Origin: Paenirhizobium daejeonense
Lineage (GTDB): Bacteria; Pseudomonadota; Alphaproteobacteria; Rhizobiales; Rhizobiaceae
Direction: 5' to 3'
Length of the DNA: 64,000 bases
NCBI RefSeq assembly: GCF_014280875.1
Contig: NZ_JACLAL010000005.1
Span: 434,001-498,000, forward strand
The notes beneath the pieces are model-generated. The model had not been told where the DNA came from. It worked only from the letters and a program-made list of their open reading frames with translations, and made no database searches. Positions 1-6,922 of this stretch are shown piece by piece. A program made the translations under genes and the position numbers. Numbering within the stretch: the first letter of the stretch is position 1; each line of letters starts with the position of its first letter.

Positions 1-439
1 AAACATATGCAGCGTGCGCCCCATCAGCAGTGGGGAATGTGCCAAGATACTGCCTAACGCCGTTGTACTTAATCCTGGCCACGTAGCCTGTTTTGGTCTG
101 TTCTACACCCTTGTATCCAGACTTGGCAGTGGTGCCTCTGTTGGCTGCATTCTGCTGGGTGGTGGCCTCACGCAGATTGGCCCAGGCATTATTGGTTCGC
201 ACTCTATCTTCGTGATCAACCTCACCACTAGGAAACGAACCAGTCATATAGAGAAACGCCAAACGCTGGGCTCTGTACTTATTGCCCGCTATGGTGATGC
301 GGACATAGCCATCGTCATCGATAGTACCTGCAATGGATCCGGGAGCATGCTTTCCCGCTCTTGCTAGGCGGGTGAAGATTCCAGTCTCTGGATTGTAGTG
401 CAGCACGGCCATGAGATCATCTTGTGTGATTTTTCCCAT
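1..439 (-). CDS. HNH homing endonuclease with AP2 DNA-binding domain (3' end cut by window edge)
   Basis: The minus-strand frame opens with ATG at 439 (protein starts MGKITQDDLMAVL) and is still open at base 1, so about 146 residues are visible. An HNH core is recognisable around residues 70-100: VDHEDRVRTNN, then WANLREATTQQNAANRG, matching the usual VDH-x-N-x2-NLR-x6-QN-x2-N pattern. It is followed by an AP2-like stretch (GYKGVEQTKTGYVARI, then QYLGTF and HAAYV). This HNH-plus-AP2 arrangement is typical of free-standing phage homing endonucleases that cut intron-less or sister-phage DNA and spread with neighbouring genes. It lies just downstream of the phage tRNAs, a common neighbourhood for such genes. 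Confidence 0.85.
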   Translation of the reverse strand, partial: MGKITQDDLMAVLHYNPETGIFTRLARAGKHAPGSIAGTIDDDGYVRITIAGNKYRAQRLAFLYMTGSFPSGEVDHEDRVRTNNAWANLREATTQQNAANRGTTAKSGYKGVEQTKTGYVARIKYNGVRQYLGTFPTADGAHAAYV

Positions 440-541
440 CAAGGTCTCGACTCCTTGTCGACCTCATGTGAAAGCGGGTGAGCCGAAGCCCACCCGCTCA
501 GATCAGCGCAAGAGGTCGAGAATTGCGCCGATGGTTTGACT

Positions 542-618
542 TGGTTGCGGGAGTAGGATTTGAACCTACGACCTCTTGGTTATGAGCCAAGCGAGCTACC
601 ATGCTGCTCTACCCCGCA
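542..618 (-). tRNA. Initiator-like tRNA-Met(CAU), phage-encoded, CCA encoded
   Basis: The minus strand folds into a full cloverleaf. The acceptor arms TGCGGGG / TCCCGCA are followed by discriminator A and an encoded CCA. The D-arm is GAGC...GCTC, the anticodon arm is CTTGG-CTCATAA-CCAAG with anticodon CAT, and the T-loop is GTTCAAAT. Initiator-like traits are the A11:U24 pair in the D-stem, the overall match to bacterial fMet tRNA (GGGGTAGAGCAGC, GGTAGCTCG) and a weak U1:A72 pair. It departs from a standard initiator in having only two of the three G:C pairs next to the anticodon loop. It is separated from tRNA-Thr by one small gene. Confidence 0.9.
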
Positions 619-634
619 GAAAACTGAAGCGATA

Positions 635-832
635 CTATGCGCCGAATGAATATTCGATGTCGTCATCATGGATGAGAGAGTGCACAGGCATGCGGGCAGA
701 ATTCAGCGTAGATCCGTTGAACCACTGCACAAGAGCAGTGCCATCTGAGACGCTGGAAACGGTCATGCGTGGCCCGCCACTCTTGGCCTGTACTACAGAG
801 CCAGCGGAAATCTCAGTTGGGGCATTTGCCAT
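635..832 (-). CDS. DUF2158 (YodC-type) small protein
   Basis: This 65-residue protein has the hallmark GSVVQAKSGGPRMTV, followed by a second short beta segment ending QWFNG. DUF2158 proteins are small, single-domain, probably beta-barrel proteins of unknown function, common in proteobacteria and phages. Start ATG at 832 has AAGGA eight bases upstream. The gene is sandwiched between two phage tRNA genes on the same strand, so all three are probably made from one transcript and the mRNA would have to survive tRNA processing on both sides. Confidence 0.75.
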   Translation of the reverse strand: MANAPTEISAGSVVQAKSGGPRMTVSSVSDGTALVQWFNGSTLNSARMPVHSLIHDDDIEYSFGA

Positions 833-849
833 GTCGGTATTCCTTTATC

Positions 850-925
850 TGGTGCCGGCAACAGGCTTCGAACCCATGACATCCTCATTACAAATGAGGC
901 GCTCTACCAACTGAGCTATACCGGC
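850..925 (-). tRNA. tRNA-Thr(UGU), phage-encoded, CCA encoded
   Basis: Minus-strand cloverleaf: acceptor arms GCCGGTA / TGCCGGC with discriminator A and encoded CCA, D-arm GCTC-AGTTGGTA-GAGC, anticodon arm CCTCA-TTTGTAA-TGAGG (anticodon TGT, reads ACA/ACG) and T-arm with GTTCGAAG. All stems pair well, so it looks functional. Reading ACA codons, which are rare in high-GC rhizobial genomes, would suit a phage with a different codon bias; this is inference, since codon usage was not counted. Confidence 0.92.
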
Positions 926-926
926 G

Positions 927-967
927 AAAACAAAAGCCGCTGGGAGCATTGAAGCTCAACCAGCGGC
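927..967 (-). terminator. Rho-independent terminator upstream of the tRNA cluster
   Basis: On the minus strand an arm at 960-967 (GCCGCTGG) pairs with 936-943, with a second short pair GAGC/GCTC inside. TTTTGTTTT follows directly (935-927). It would end leftward transcripts from 1265-2742 just before tRNA-Thr, implying a separate start or read-through for the tRNAs. Confidence 0.7.
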
Positions 968-1264
968 ACGATTACCACGCTGCGAGAGGAGGACGCGCAT
1001 GGCAATGGGGATTGGTGCATCCAGCTACTGCGCGTCCGCAGCGCCCTCCTGTTGGTTCAGGATGTTAGGCGTATCCTTTGGTGGATAGAGGACTAGGATT
1101 CTCATAAGTGCCGCCAAGGTCCGCAAAGCGGCTCGACTTGGCAGGCTGTAGTTACGCCCGGCTCATCGCTGGCCGGGCGTCCGTCGCAACATCGGTGCGC
1201 CCGGAAAGGTGCGGGGTAATCAACCCCTTCACCTATACAGGTGGCAACTTCGCGTTTTATGGAC
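968..1264. other. Non-coding stretch with several strong stem-loops
   Basis: No credible reading frame exists here, but inverted repeats are dense. GGACGCGCA (991-999) pairs with TGCGCGTCC (1029-1037). A nested hairpin at 1110-1146 has GCC-GCCAAG against CTTGGC-A-GGC plus an inner CCGC/GCGG. ACGCCCGGC (1154-1162) pairs with GCCGGGCGT (1172-1180). Shorter ones are GGGG/CCCC near 1213-1227 and CACCT/AGGTG at 1230-1243. This could be a structured RNA next to the tRNAs, a protein-binding region, or serial terminators. No known RNA family is recognised. Confidence 0.5.
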
Positions 1265-2173
1265 CTACGCTGAAATTTTACCGATGATTGCCATCAGGTT
1301 GTCATTCGCTGCCTTCAATACACGCTTACCGCCTTTGCGCCTCGCATACTCGGAAGACTGGCCGATCGACATCCCGATATCGGCGTAGTTCGTTGCAGTC
1401 CTTGCCGCCTCAAGCACTTCCCTGTCAGTGGCCTTGAGTGCATCCAGTGCGTCAAACCACTCCTTCTGGTCGGCTTTTGCTGTGACAATATCCTGCCAGG
1501 CCATCGATCCACCACCTGCGCATGTGGTCTTCCGCATACCGATGAAGCTATCCGCCACCTTCTGCGATCCGCACGGCAGGCCATCCGGATAGCGTGTGAT
1601 CAGCTTGCTGACATCGCCGGCCTTGGCATAAGCTTCTGCCAGGATCCGCTTTGCTTCCTCGCGGCTGATCTGCTGGCGTGGCTGGCGCTTCCGGGACGCC
1701 GTAACGTACCGACCTTTGCGGGTCTTGAGCATCTCGGCGAAATAGTCGTTGCTGTCGGTCAGTTCCTGTGGGTTCTCATTGCCGCCACGCTGTGCCCGCT
1801 CTTTGTCGACCGTGCCAAGCATTGCACCTGTGGGCATGCGGTCCTGGAACGTGACGACCTTCCCGTCGATCGTGACCTTCATGGCCTGTTCGGTCTGCGT
1901 GCCATCGGAGAAGCGCAGGCGACCGATGCGAACAATCTGACCAACGTCGTTTCGGTGAACCGGTCCTGCATGAACCTGACGCATCATTTCCTCGACAGAC
2001 GGCGAGATATTCCAGAGCCGTTCAGTCTTGAGTTCGGCCACATCCTCGGGATTGTTTTCGTTGGCCGGCGTGATGGTCCAGTTGGTCTGGATCGGCTCCG
2101 GCTCATGATCCGGTGCCGTGGCGAAGGTCAGGAGCGCGTCGAGCTGCTCGGCAAGTGATCCATGTCTGGCCAT
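1265..2173 (-). CDS. Phage protein of unknown function with C-terminal HTH-like segment
   Basis: This 302-residue protein has no recognisable named domain. The last 80 residues read like a sigma-region-4 or helix-turn-helix segment (DREVLEAARTATNYADIGMSIG, then ARRKGGKRVL), suggesting DNA binding. The middle (residues 60-120) is rich in short beta-type stretches, and residues 150-175 are strongly basic. ANDN occurs near the C-terminus and ANEN near residue 38. ATG at 2173 has a clear AGAGGAG leader. It lies 26 bases after the VRR-NUC gene and is probably co-transcribed with it. Confidence 0.7.
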   Translation of the reverse strand: MARHGSLAEQLDALLTFATAPDHEPEPIQTNWTITPANENNPEDVAELKTERLWNISPSVEEMMRQVHAGPVHRNDVGQIVRIGRLRFSDGTQTEQAMKVTIDGKVVTFQDRMPTGAMLGTVDKERAQRGGNENPQELTDSNDYFAEMLKTRKGRYVTASRKRQPRQQISREEAKRILAEAYAKAGDVSKLITRYPDGLPCGSQKVADSFIGMRKTTCAGGGSMAWQDIVTAKADQKEWFDALDALKATDREVLEAARTATNYADIGMSIGQSSEYARRKGGKRVLKAANDNLMAIIGKISA

Positions 2174-2199
2174 GTTATCTCCTCTGGTGGTGGTGGTTA

Positions 2200-2742
2200 T
2201 TAGGCGGCAAGCCAGCCTTCGACTAATTCGACAGTCTGCTTCGCTGCCTCTTCCTTGCTCGCCACCTTCAGTGTGACGACCGGATGGCCTAGACGGGAGA
2301 GCAGCGGATGACGGATGCGCTGGCTCTTTGTCAGCACTCCCTCGGCGTTCTTGTATTCGATCATCTTGAGAACACCGTTGGGCAGATACACGCGCAAGTC
2401 TGGATCGCCTGCGGCGATCCCTGTGGCGGTGGCTACGAGGTTTTCTTTCGGTGATCGCCGTGCCGCATTCATGTCGGCCGCAAGCGTGAAGCTTGGCCGT
2501 CCTGCGTTGTCGTTTTCCGCGACTCGCTCAGCATCACCAGCATATTCCGGCATGGACTTCAGTGCGGCAACTGCCGCGGCCTGGAGTATCCACTCCTCAA
2601 CCGGCGCATCGGTCACAGTGACCTTCGTGCCGGCCGACGATGTTGTGGTGGTAATGCGGACTTTCCGGCCGTGGTAGCGGGTTGTCTGCGTGGTTTTGGT
2701 GGTGGTTCTGGTTGGTGTTCTGATTGGGGGAATTTTCGCCAT
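2200..2742 (-). CDS. VRR-NUC domain nuclease
   Basis: In this 180-residue protein the C-terminal 80 residues carry the VRR-NUC signature: GDPDLRVYLPNG, then MIEYKNAEGVLTKSQ, then a hydrophobic strand ending VVTLKV. The D...E-x-K arrangement supplies the metal-binding residues of the PD-(D/E)XK fold. Stand-alone VRR-NUC proteins occur in many phages and act on branched DNA or as structure-specific nucleases. The N-terminal 40 residues are Thr/Arg-rich and probably disordered. The sequence ENDN around residue 76 is a variant of the tetrapeptide common in this prophage. It is the first gene left of the AT-rich putative origin. Confidence 0.8.
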   Translation of the reverse strand: MAKIPPIRTPTRTTTKTTQTTRYHGRKVRITTTTSSAGTKVTVTDAPVEEWILQAAAVAALKSMPEYAGDAERVAENDNAGRPSFTLAADMNAARRSPKENLVATATGIAAGDPDLRVYLPNGVLKMIEYKNAEGVLTKSQRIRHPLLSRLGHPVVTLKVASKEEAAKQTVELVEGWLAA

Positions 2743-2854
2743 ACCAACATAGTAGGTTGAGTGGCGATTTCGTCAGCTTTGCTGGTGAAAAAATGTCGAC
2801 GGTGGATATTCCGTCAATTCAGCCCCTATATTCTACACAAATGAAGAAAACAGG

Positions 2855-3018
2855 TGAAAAAACACTACTTATATAACGATAATGATTAAAGGATGAAAGT
2901 ATATATATAGATATTAGTGTATTGATTTCATTGTGTTTTTTGTCGTGACTTTCGTCTTTTTTGAGTTTGGACGTTTCTTGGACGAATTGACGAAACTTAG
3001 TTTCGTCCATGGACGAAA
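2855..3018. other. AT-rich block plus GGACGAAA half-site cluster: candidate phage replication origin or operator
   Basis: Bases 2855-2948 are extremely AT-rich for this genome (runs such as TATATATAGATATTAG). Directly adjacent are six copies or near copies of GGACGAAA in both orientations: 2950-2956, 2969-2976, 2980-2987, 2988-2995, 3001-3008 and 3011-3018. Two overlapping perfect palindromes result: GACGAAAC-TTA-GTTTCGTC (2989-3007) and TTTCGTCC-AT-GGACGAAA (3001-3018). Iterons beside an unwinding element, close to a Prim-Pol gene, fit an origin. A multi-site operator is the alternative. Confidence 0.5.
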
Positions 3019-3043
3019 GCGGGCATTCGGAAGGAAGTTTGGC

Positions 3044-3075
3044 CAAAAGAAAAAGCGACCGTAAGGTCGCTCTTT
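3044..3075 (-). terminator. Hairpin terminator, best in the leftward direction
   Basis: GCGACC-GTAA-GGTCGC (3055-3070) is flanked by AAAAGAAAAA on the left and TCTTT on the right. On the minus strand the stem is followed by TTTTTCTTTT, a strong intrinsic terminator; on the plus strand the tract is weaker. It would insulate the candidate origin from leftward transcription. Confidence 0.6.
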
Positions 3076-3131
3076 ACCACCAAAATGGTGGTTTACGCTT
3101 GACCCACCAAAATGGTGGTGATAGACATATT
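3076..3131 (+). promoter_or_regulatory. Promoter with twin palindromic operators upstream of the HTH gene
   Basis: Two copies of CCACCA-AAA-TGGTGG (3077-3091 and 3104-3118) lie 27 bp apart, centre to centre. Between and under them is a promoter-like TTGACC (3099-3104), 17 bp before TAGACA (3122-3127). The right operator fills the spacer, so a bound protein would block polymerase. The likely regulator is the HTH protein encoded downstream (autoregulation), but this is inferred only from position. Confidence 0.5.
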
Positions 3132-3310
3132 CTTACCGAAGCAATCAAGCTTCGGCAGGACAAAGGAGCCAACCATGAGCATCAAGCTCAGCTTCCAAGT
3201 CCGGTTCGGCCGCTGGAGACTGACACTCTCCATTAGCCGGTAACTGGGGGCCGGAGAGAGCTAGACCCTCTCTCCGGTTCCCAAGATAACAAATGATGAA
3301 GGCGGTTTCA

Positions 3311-3586
3311 ATGGAAGACACACTGAAGGATCTTCGCACGGGAGCGAACCTCACCAAGCCAGAGTTTGCCCGCGCCATGGGCGTGCCCCTGCGCACTTAC
3401 GAGAACTTGGAGGCCGGCACGACGCCCGTCCGCCAAATTCACATGAACGCTGCTTATTGGGCGCTCGTCCTTCTGGCTTCAAAGTCACCGCTTGGTAGAG
3501 GCTTCATGCCGCTCAACGTCGCTGAGGTGGTTCGAAAAGCCAACCTTGATCAAAGCGAAAAAAAAGGGCGCATTTCTGCGCCCTGA
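3311..3586 (+). CDS. Small XRE/Cro-type helix-turn-helix protein
   Basis: Read from ATG 3311 (AAGG eight bases upstream), this is a 91-residue protein; ATG 3293 gives six more residues and lacks a spaced ribosome site. Residues 5-40 form a Cro/CI-like HTH: LKDLRTGANLTKPEFARAMG followed by RTYENLEAG. It is the only plus-strand gene inside the leftward region and ends exactly where the converging Prim-Pol gene ends. The leftward operon terminator is embedded in its last codons. Its promoter carries two palindromes, suggesting autoregulation and a role in control of replication or of the lytic switch. Confidence 0.75.
   Translation: MEDTLKDLRTGANLTKPEFARAMGVPLRTYENLEAGTTPVRQIHMNAAYWALVLLASKSPLGRGFMPLNVAEVVRKANLDQSEKKGRISAP
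3558..3583 (-). terminator. Strong terminator of the leftward early operon
   Basis: On the minus strand GGGCGCA-GAAA-TGCGCCC (3583-3566) is followed by eight T residues (3565-3558). It begins four bases after the stop of the Prim-Pol gene, so it marks the end of the transcription unit that starts near 20.8 kb. Confidence 0.9.
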
Positions 3587-5911
3587 TTATCCTACCCATA
3601 TCAACCGCCGCCTTGGCCGTCCCTTGGTCTTCTCCTCGATCAACTCCACGCGTCCAGTTTTAGACAGGTCTTTAAGGATCTCCTCGCGCTGCCACCCGTC
3701 GATGGCCTTGCATCTATCTGCAAGTCTGCCTTCCGGGATGCCGCCCTTCGCTTTGCGGATGAGACTTTCGATCTTCTTGTAATTCGCCTCACGCTGATTA
3801 TCCGCCAGGCGCTCACTGACCTCCGCCAGCATGGCTGCGGCGCACGTCCATGCTGATGCAGCCGCCCACTCGAATATCTCCTCGGTAATGACTGGCTCGA
3901 CCGGATCTCGACCGACCGCAACGACGATTGCAAGCTTTATGGCGTTCTCTACGATGCGCCGGACGAACGGCTGCGCCTCGGCCTCCACCCGCCTTTCCTC
4001 AACCTCCAAGGCTTCCTTGACAGACCGCAGCACCGCCTCGGCATCCGGCGTCCATGGGATAACATACGGCTTAAACTCCTTGGATGTGGAATCGGACGTG
4101 TAGCCCGCCTTAGCGAGGTTTCCGCGCTTCTGAGCTACATCGATACCGGCGACCACCGCCATGCGCTCCATAAGCAGATACGGAACGTCACGCACGGTTT
4201 TCTGCGGCTTCACTGCTGCCGGCTTTTCACCCTTGACGTGAAACAGGATCAGGCGCGGCAGCAAGCCGTCTTCCGCACTCGCTGAGGACAGCGCCGACCA
4301 GAACTGTTCCGGCGTCGATGTGCCGTGGACGCAGAGGATTGGATTGTAGATCCGCTTCGGCGGTGTGCCTCGGTAGGCCGCGCCCTCGAAGAAGGTCGAA
4401 CTCGCGGAGTAATAATCGCGCAGGTCGGTTGAGATGGCACGTTGGTGACCGCCGGCCTTACGGTCGGTGATGTCTCGGATGAAGCCGCCGAACTCGTCTA
4501 TCTGGCAGTTAACGGACTGATTGGCTTCGAGAACCTCGCGGAGTGCTGATGCAGACATGATGCGTGCCGGGCCGCTGAATTTCTCGAATATGCCGTGATC
4601 CGACATCAGCAGCCGCTTGATCTGCGAGCGCGCGTGATCCTTGCCGAAACCCGATTCAGCGAGGGCGACAGTGTAGATGTTGGGGCGCGTGTCGCGGCTG
4701 GTGGTTGAGTACCGGGGGCCGCAGAGCGAGGCTACGAATGGAAGAACGGCAGCAAGAGCCAAAGGCCGGCTCGGCTGCTCGGCTGACGATACGATCCAGT
4801 CGATGAGATCCTCTACCAGTCCGCCAGGATAGGTCAAATCCTCAAGTTCGCGCACCGCCTCGAGCTTGTACTCGGGCAGTTCGTCATCTTCGATGATGGG
4901 TTCTGGAGCTGGCTGTTCGCGCTTGGCAAGTGTGTTCGCTACCATGCGCTCGGCATCAATCGACGGCGTACTGTCACGGACCATACGCTCCGGAATGACG
5001 CGCGGGTTTGCTATGCCTGCTTTCAATCCGTTGTCGATTGTCTTACAGCACTGTGTCCAATCCCTACCCCATGCCCGTGCAACGTCCTGCAGCATTGCAC
5101 GGGCATCACCCTCGCGGAGGGCTCCAGCGCCAACGACCGTTCCGAGAGCGTAAGAAGCTTGGTTGAGGCGATTATTGCGGCCGCCACCCATGGGCACAGC
5201 TGCCGTCTCGTCGAGTTCCGCCTTGATTAGAGCTTCGATGTAGGCGTCGTTGCTGCCAGGCTCATAGCTATAGCCCACAGGACCGGAAGTCGCGGGCGGA
5301 GGTGTGACCAATTCCAACAGCCATTCAGGCGCGTCGAGAATTTCCGGCATGCCTTCGTCGTCGAAGTCCACCCATAGATATTCACGGCCATCGCCGGTCA
5401 CACTGCCCGGCGCAATCACATATCCGCCGGATCCGCGTACATCCAAGCCTGCGCCAAGACCGCCACGATTGCGGACAGATGGAACGTGCTTGAAATAGTA
5501 GTGCGTGCCGCCGCCTGCCGTCTTGGCGCGGGCGGTGTCAGGCAGCGAGCCGTTTTTATCTTCTAAGGCAGCAAGAGTCTCGTAGCCATTGATGACATTG
5601 CCATTTTCATCTTTGTGGACGTCGACATCTAGTACCCATGCCCCAAGCTGCTCGCCGGTGGGGATACCGACCATGGCAGTGGGGTAGTTGCCCCACATGC
5701 GCTCGACGAGACCGCTATTGACGGTCGCGCCCTTGAAGCCATTCGATCGCAGAGGAGTCTTGGCTTTGAGCACGATGAACTCGCCAGTCTCGGGATCGTA
5801 TTGGTCGGATATCTCATCGGCCGCCCGGCATGGAAAGACCGGGATGCCGCGGTAGACGTAGGATAGGGCGAGATCAAGCTGCGTCGGCAATGATGGTCTC
5901 CTGATTGTCAT
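3587..5911 (-). CDS. Prim-Pol / DUF3987 replication protein
   Basis: About 774 residues from ATG 5911. A TTG at 5890 with AGGAG seven bases upstream is an equally good or better start. Residues 1-200 form a bifunctional primase-polymerase domain: RGIPVFPC near the start, catalytic LDVDV, GGGTHYYF and GYVIAPGS. The remainder matches DUF3987-type proteins with a degenerate nucleotide-binding loop (ESGFGKDHA), as in phage and plasmid primase-helicase-like proteins. The expected role is priming and perhaps unwinding at the phage origin, which may lie at 2.9-3.0 kb. It is the last gene of the leftward operon and overlaps the previous gene's 3' end. Confidence 0.85.
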   Translation of the reverse strand: MTIRRPSLPTQLDLALSYVYRGIPVFPCRAADEISDQYDPETGEFIVLKAKTPLRSNGFKGATVNSGLVERMWGNYPTAMVGIPTGEQLGAWVLDVDVHKDENGNVINGYETLAALEDKNGSLPDTARAKTAGGGTHYYFKHVPSVRNRGGLGAGLDVRGSGGYVIAPGSVTGDGREYLWVDFDDEGMPEILDAPEWLLELVTPPPATSGPVGYSYEPGSNDAYIEALIKAELDETAAVPMGGGRNNRLNQASYALGTVVGAGALREGDARAMLQDVARAWGRDWTQCCKTIDNGLKAGIANPRVIPERMVRDSTPSIDAERMVANTLAKREQPAPEPIIEDDELPEYKLEAVRELEDLTYPGGLVEDLIDWIVSSAEQPSRPLALAAVLPFVASLCGPRYSTTSRDTRPNIYTVALAESGFGKDHARSQIKRLLMSDHGIFEKFSGPARIMSASALREVLEANQSVNCQIDEFGGFIRDITDRKAGGHQRAISTDLRDYYSASSTFFEGAAYRGTPPKRIYNPILCVHGTSTPEQFWSALSSASAEDGLLPRLILFHVKGEKPAAVKPQKTVRDVPYLLMERMAVVAGIDVAQKRGNLAKAGYTSDSTSKEFKPYVIPWTPDAEAVLRSVKEALEVEERRVEAEAQPFVRRIVENAIKLAIVVAVGRDPVEPVITEEIFEWAAASAWTCAAAMLAEVSERLADNQREANYKKIESLIRKAKGGIPEGRLADRCKAIDGWQREEILKDLSKTGRVELIEEKTKGRPRRRLIWVG

Positions 5912-6536
5912 TCGCGTACTGCGGCAGACCGCCGAAGAACGATCGAGGCCACTGGTCGGCCATCGCTTCTGCGATCCCGGAGAAGAAACGGGAGCGCTCA
6001 CGCCAACGATCCGGCCCAGGTGGTGCGCGGTGAACGCGCGCCTCTCGACCGTCGACAATATTTGTCGGTTCAAGCTTCGGCAGGTTTTTAAGCCAAAGGC
6101 ACGTCCTTTTCGTCTCCGGATGCCCGAACTGCCATGGCTGTACGCTTTGCGCGAACTCACGGTAGTTTTCGATGCGGGCCTTCGCGTATTTGTGCATTAC
6201 TGGGTTTTCAATCGCGATCCGTTCTATGGGCGCATTCCAGAATGCTGAGAATAGCGCCACGCCTTCATCAAGTTCCGCCCATATCTGCGTCAAGGTCTTG
6301 CCAGGAGGTGGCGACGTAAGCCACCGGACACCTGAGTTACAGAGGCGGGTGCATGGAGGGTGAGCTACCATAAGCAGATCCCACCCATCATTCAGCAGAT
6401 CGCGAGCGTCACCCTGAATGTGACGATTGCTGCCATCCTCGCTCGGCAGAAGGTCACAAGACCAAGCATCGTGCCCCTGATCGAGGAATGCATTGCGAAC
6501 CGTTCCGGAAAACTCACAGGCGACGAGCACCTTCAT
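5874..6536 (-). CDS. Cytosine-methyltransferase-like SAM protein
   Basis: About 220 residues from ATG 6536, eight bases after the previous stop. It starts MKVLVACEFSG, a Rossmann-type SAM strand, and has AHPPCTRLCNSG near residue 57, resembling the PC catalytic loop of C5-cytosine methyltransferases. Further motifs are IAIENPV and RTCLWLKNLP. It is shorter than ordinary Dcm-type enzymes and lacks an obvious target-recognition domain, as is usual for this phage family. A role in protecting phage DNA from host restriction is likely but unproven. ANDN lies near the C-terminus, and its codons overlap the next gene's possible ATG. Confidence 0.7.
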   Translation of the reverse strand: MKVLVACEFSGTVRNAFLDQGHDAWSCDLLPSEDGSNRHIQGDARDLLNDGWDLLMVAHPPCTRLCNSGVRWLTSPPPGKTLTQIWAELDEGVALFSAFWNAPIERIAIENPVMHKYAKARIENYREFAQSVQPWQFGHPETKRTCLWLKNLPKLEPTNIVDGREARVHRAPPGPDRWRERSRFFSGIAEAMADQWPRSFFGGLPQYANDNQETIIADAA

Positions 6537-6544
6537 GGGCCGGG

Positions 6545-6922
6545 TCAAAACGGCGCATCCTTCAAGGCTTCCCGCACCCCACGGATGCACCCTTCCCAAG
6601 CTGCCTTCACGAGCATGCGCTGCATCAGGTCATCGAAATCCAGCAAGTTGGTTACGCCGTGCTCGCCGATGTACTCGCCGACGGCCTCAACGCCAGAGTC
6701 CAGAGCCTTGAGTTCGTAGACCGAAAGGCGGTCCATCTTCGACAAATCAGAAACTGCCACGATGCATCCTTTGCAAAGGTAACCCGGGTCTTTGTCACGT
6801 GGGCCACTTCGGCCGATGCCGATGGCGATCCTCCCGCATGCCTTGCAGGTGGTTGGGTTGTAGTTCTCATCGACCGTTGGCGTGATGGGTAGGACGGGCT
6901 TGCCTGTTGGGAGTCGGGTCAT
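6545..6922 (-). CDS. Small zinc-ribbon-like phage protein
   Basis: In this 125-residue protein two CxxC pairs (CKACG near residue 27 and CKGC near residue 50) are spaced as in a zinc ribbon. A mostly helical C-terminal half follows (residues 60-125). No family is named with confidence. Its start overlaps the upstream methyltransferase stop by four bases (ATGA), indicating translational coupling within the replication operon. Confidence 0.65.
   Translation of the reverse strand: MTRLPTGKPVLPITPTVDENYNPTTCKACGRIAIGIGRSGPRDKDPGYLCKGCIVAVSDLSKMDRLSVYELKALDSGVEAVGEYIGEHGVTNLLDFDDLMQRMLVKAAWEGCIRGVREALKDAPF

Noticed and set aside
2819..3236. Small open frames on both strands in the AT-rich and hairpin region
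   Set aside because: They run through palindromes, terminators and the promoter, lack ribosome sites and have no protein-like composition.
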